In this document: piece by piece, positions 5,299 to 5,855 of the stretch
Layout: every line of letters starts with the position of its first letter
Position numbering within the stretch: position 1 is the first letter of the stretch
Origin: Microcaldota archaeon
GTDB taxonomy: Archaea; Micrarchaeota; Micrarchaeia; Micrarchaeales; CABMGC01
DNA: 5,855 nt
Assembly: GCA_021791075.1 (NCBI GenBank)
Contig: JAJYXH010000037.1
Span: 1 to 5,855 of the forward strand
Direction of reading: 5' to 3'
Made by a program: the position numbers and the translations under genes
The notes under the pieces: generated by a model
Told to the model about the DNA's origin: nothing
Seen by the model: the letters and a program-made list of their open reading frames with translations, nothing else
Database searches by the model: none

Positions 5299-5339
5299 AT
5301 TGGAGTGATAAAGCTTATAAGGATTGTTGATTGCGTCAC

Positions 5340-5399
5340 GCTTAAACGCCGCTTAGTCGAATGCCATCTAAAACAGAAGGGGGGCTACGGCACACCACT
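5340..5399 (+). repeat. Distal 60-bp direct repeat: orphan rnpB 3' fragment (candidate att site)
   Basis: This is a perfect copy of 3896-3955. Upstream of 5340 there is no further similarity to rnpB, no CR I-IV and no P1 5' strand, so it cannot be a functional RNase P RNA. Similarity weakly continues to 5410. Its last two bases form part of the stop codon of the neighbouring methyltransferase gene (5398-5400). Confidence 0.9.
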
Positions 5400-5855
5400 A
5401 CTGATTATCCTTACGCCATCTTCCCTTGTATACCGCACAGAGCGTCATCTCCTGCCTGTTGCTGGGAAGCACCTTTATCCCCTTTATCTCGAATGAATGC
5501 GCGAGCAGTTTTCTGGCCTCCTTGATATATCGGGGGGCGTTGCGCGTGACGCACTTTATTGTCATGAGCAGTACACCGCCCTTCCTTAGAAACTTTTTGT
5601 ACTTTAGTGCCTCCTTTATCGAGGAAACGCAATCCATGTTCATGTCGTCGGCAAGGAGGTCGGCCTTCATGCCGCGAAGTGCGATTAAAGCCTCGGCAGA
5701 ATCCGCCTTTAGGTGTACTACGTCTGAGCCGGAAATAATCTTGCCAAGGTTTTTCAGCTTTGATCCGGCCTTAACGCTCTTTATCCCCATTTTCGATAGT
5801 GACGCGGTATCGAGGTCTGCGGTGTCTATTGCGACAACCTTGTAGCCTTTACCTG
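5398..5855 (-). CDS. RrmJ/RlmM-like SAM-dependent 2'-O-methyltransferase, 5' end outside the window
   Basis: The reading frame is open to the window edge, so the start and the SAM-binding motif I (GxGxxPGG type) lie beyond 5855. The first visible residues, GKGYKVVAIDTADLD, form strand 2 with the acidic residue that contacts SAM. Counting from the internal Met at 5790, there is LLADDM (45-50, Asp49 in the motif IV place), GGVLLMTIKC (71-80, Lys79) and NRQEMT (111-116, Glu114). These match Asp, Lys and Glu of the K-D-K-E catalytic set of RrmJ/RlmE and RlmM-type RNA ribose methyltransferases; the first Lys would be upstream. rRNA is the likely substrate by family analogy, but this is not shown. 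It ends in WRKDNQ, and its stop touches the distal rnpB repeat. Confidence 0.75.
   Translation of the reverse strand, partial: GKGYKVVAIDTADLDTASLSKMGIKSVKAGSKLKNLGKIISGSDVVHLKADSAEALIALRGMKADLLADDMNMDCVSSIKEALKYKKFLRKGGVLLMTIKCVTRNAPRYIKEARKLLAHSFEIKGIKVLPSNRQEMTLCAVYKGRWRKDNQ

Larger units (their letters stand above)
3896..5399. mobile_element. Putative AbiE cassette integrated at the rnpB 3' end
   Basis: Two identical 60-bp copies of the rnpB 3' end (3896-3955, 5340-5399), in the same orientation, bracket a compact toxin-antitoxin operon. The unit length, one repeat plus cargo, is 1,444 bp. This is the geometry left by site-specific integration into the 3' part of an RNA gene: the target stays whole and a 3' fragment is left at the far end. 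Such events are well known for tRNA and tmRNA genes with tyrosine recombinases. No integrase is encoded between the repeats, so the unit was either mobilised in trans or is the residue of a larger element. A non-mobile duplication is the main alternative. Confidence 0.7.

Noticed and set aside
3846..5496. Two small open frames (near 3846-4040 and 5305-5496, plus strand) sharing the peptide VECHLKQKGGYGTPLL, which looks like a duplicated small protein.
   Set aside because: The shared peptide is the translation of the 60-bp rnpB 3' repeat. The identity is at DNA level, the RNA features explain it, and neither frame has a convincing ribosome binding site or family match.
1..5855. CRISPR arrays, tRNA genes and rRNA.
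   Set aside because: No regularly spaced short repeats were seen, and no cloverleaf with anticodon and T-loop was found on either strand by eye. The only long direct repeat is the rnpB pair.

Overview
The window looks archaeal. It has AT-rich TATA-box elements about 25 bases upstream of expected transcript starts, an RNase P RNA of archaeal/bacterial type A layout, GTGAT-type ribosome binding sites three bases before ATG, and frequent ATA (Ile) and AGG/AGA (Arg) codons. The secreted-protein style (Thr/Ser-rich linkers, GWN-type C-terminal domains) suggests a small-genome DPANN lineage such as Micrarchaeota, but that placement is inference only.

Layout. Bases 21-695 (+) encode a small HAD-fold protein that lacks several catalytic Asp residues. 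Facing it is an unrecognised gene (minus strand, start about 1504) that has been split by a 328-bp non-autonomous IS200/IS605-type element (761-1088). The element keeps both end hairpins, the last third of a TnpB zinc ribbon and a well-folded omega-RNA-like 3' region. Removing exactly 761-1088 restores the interrupted frame to a stop at 703-705. A divergent promoter region (1505-1664) follows. Next is a likely two-gene cell-surface unit: a secreted protein with four cysteine-rich repeats and two C-terminal GWN modules (1665-3368), and a small membrane-anchored Thr-rich protein (3392-3649). Both end in exactly five prolines.

The RNase P RNA gene (rnpB) occupies about 3714-3956. It has a TATA box at 3686-3693, an 11-bp P1 helix and a P4 helix with the conserved bulged U. 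Its last 60 bases are repeated perfectly at 5340-5399. Between the two copies lies a two-gene AbiE-type toxin-antitoxin operon on the minus strand (AbiEi antitoxin 4696-5268, AbiEii nucleotidyltransferase toxin 3941-4699), with a 16-bp palindrome just upstream. The arrangement looks like an integrated cassette of about 1.44 kb that uses the 3' end of rnpB as its attachment site and rebuilds an intact RNA on insertion. No integrase gene is present in it. Beyond the distal repeat lies the 3' end of a RrmJ/RlmM-like SAM-dependent methyltransferase gene (minus strand, continues past base 5855). Its stop codon abuts the repeat, so before insertion this gene and rnpB were probably convergent neighbours touching at their 3' ends.

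The two main points are the toxin-antitoxin cassette at rnpB and the minimal TnpB/omega-RNA relic that disrupts a gene with base-level precision.
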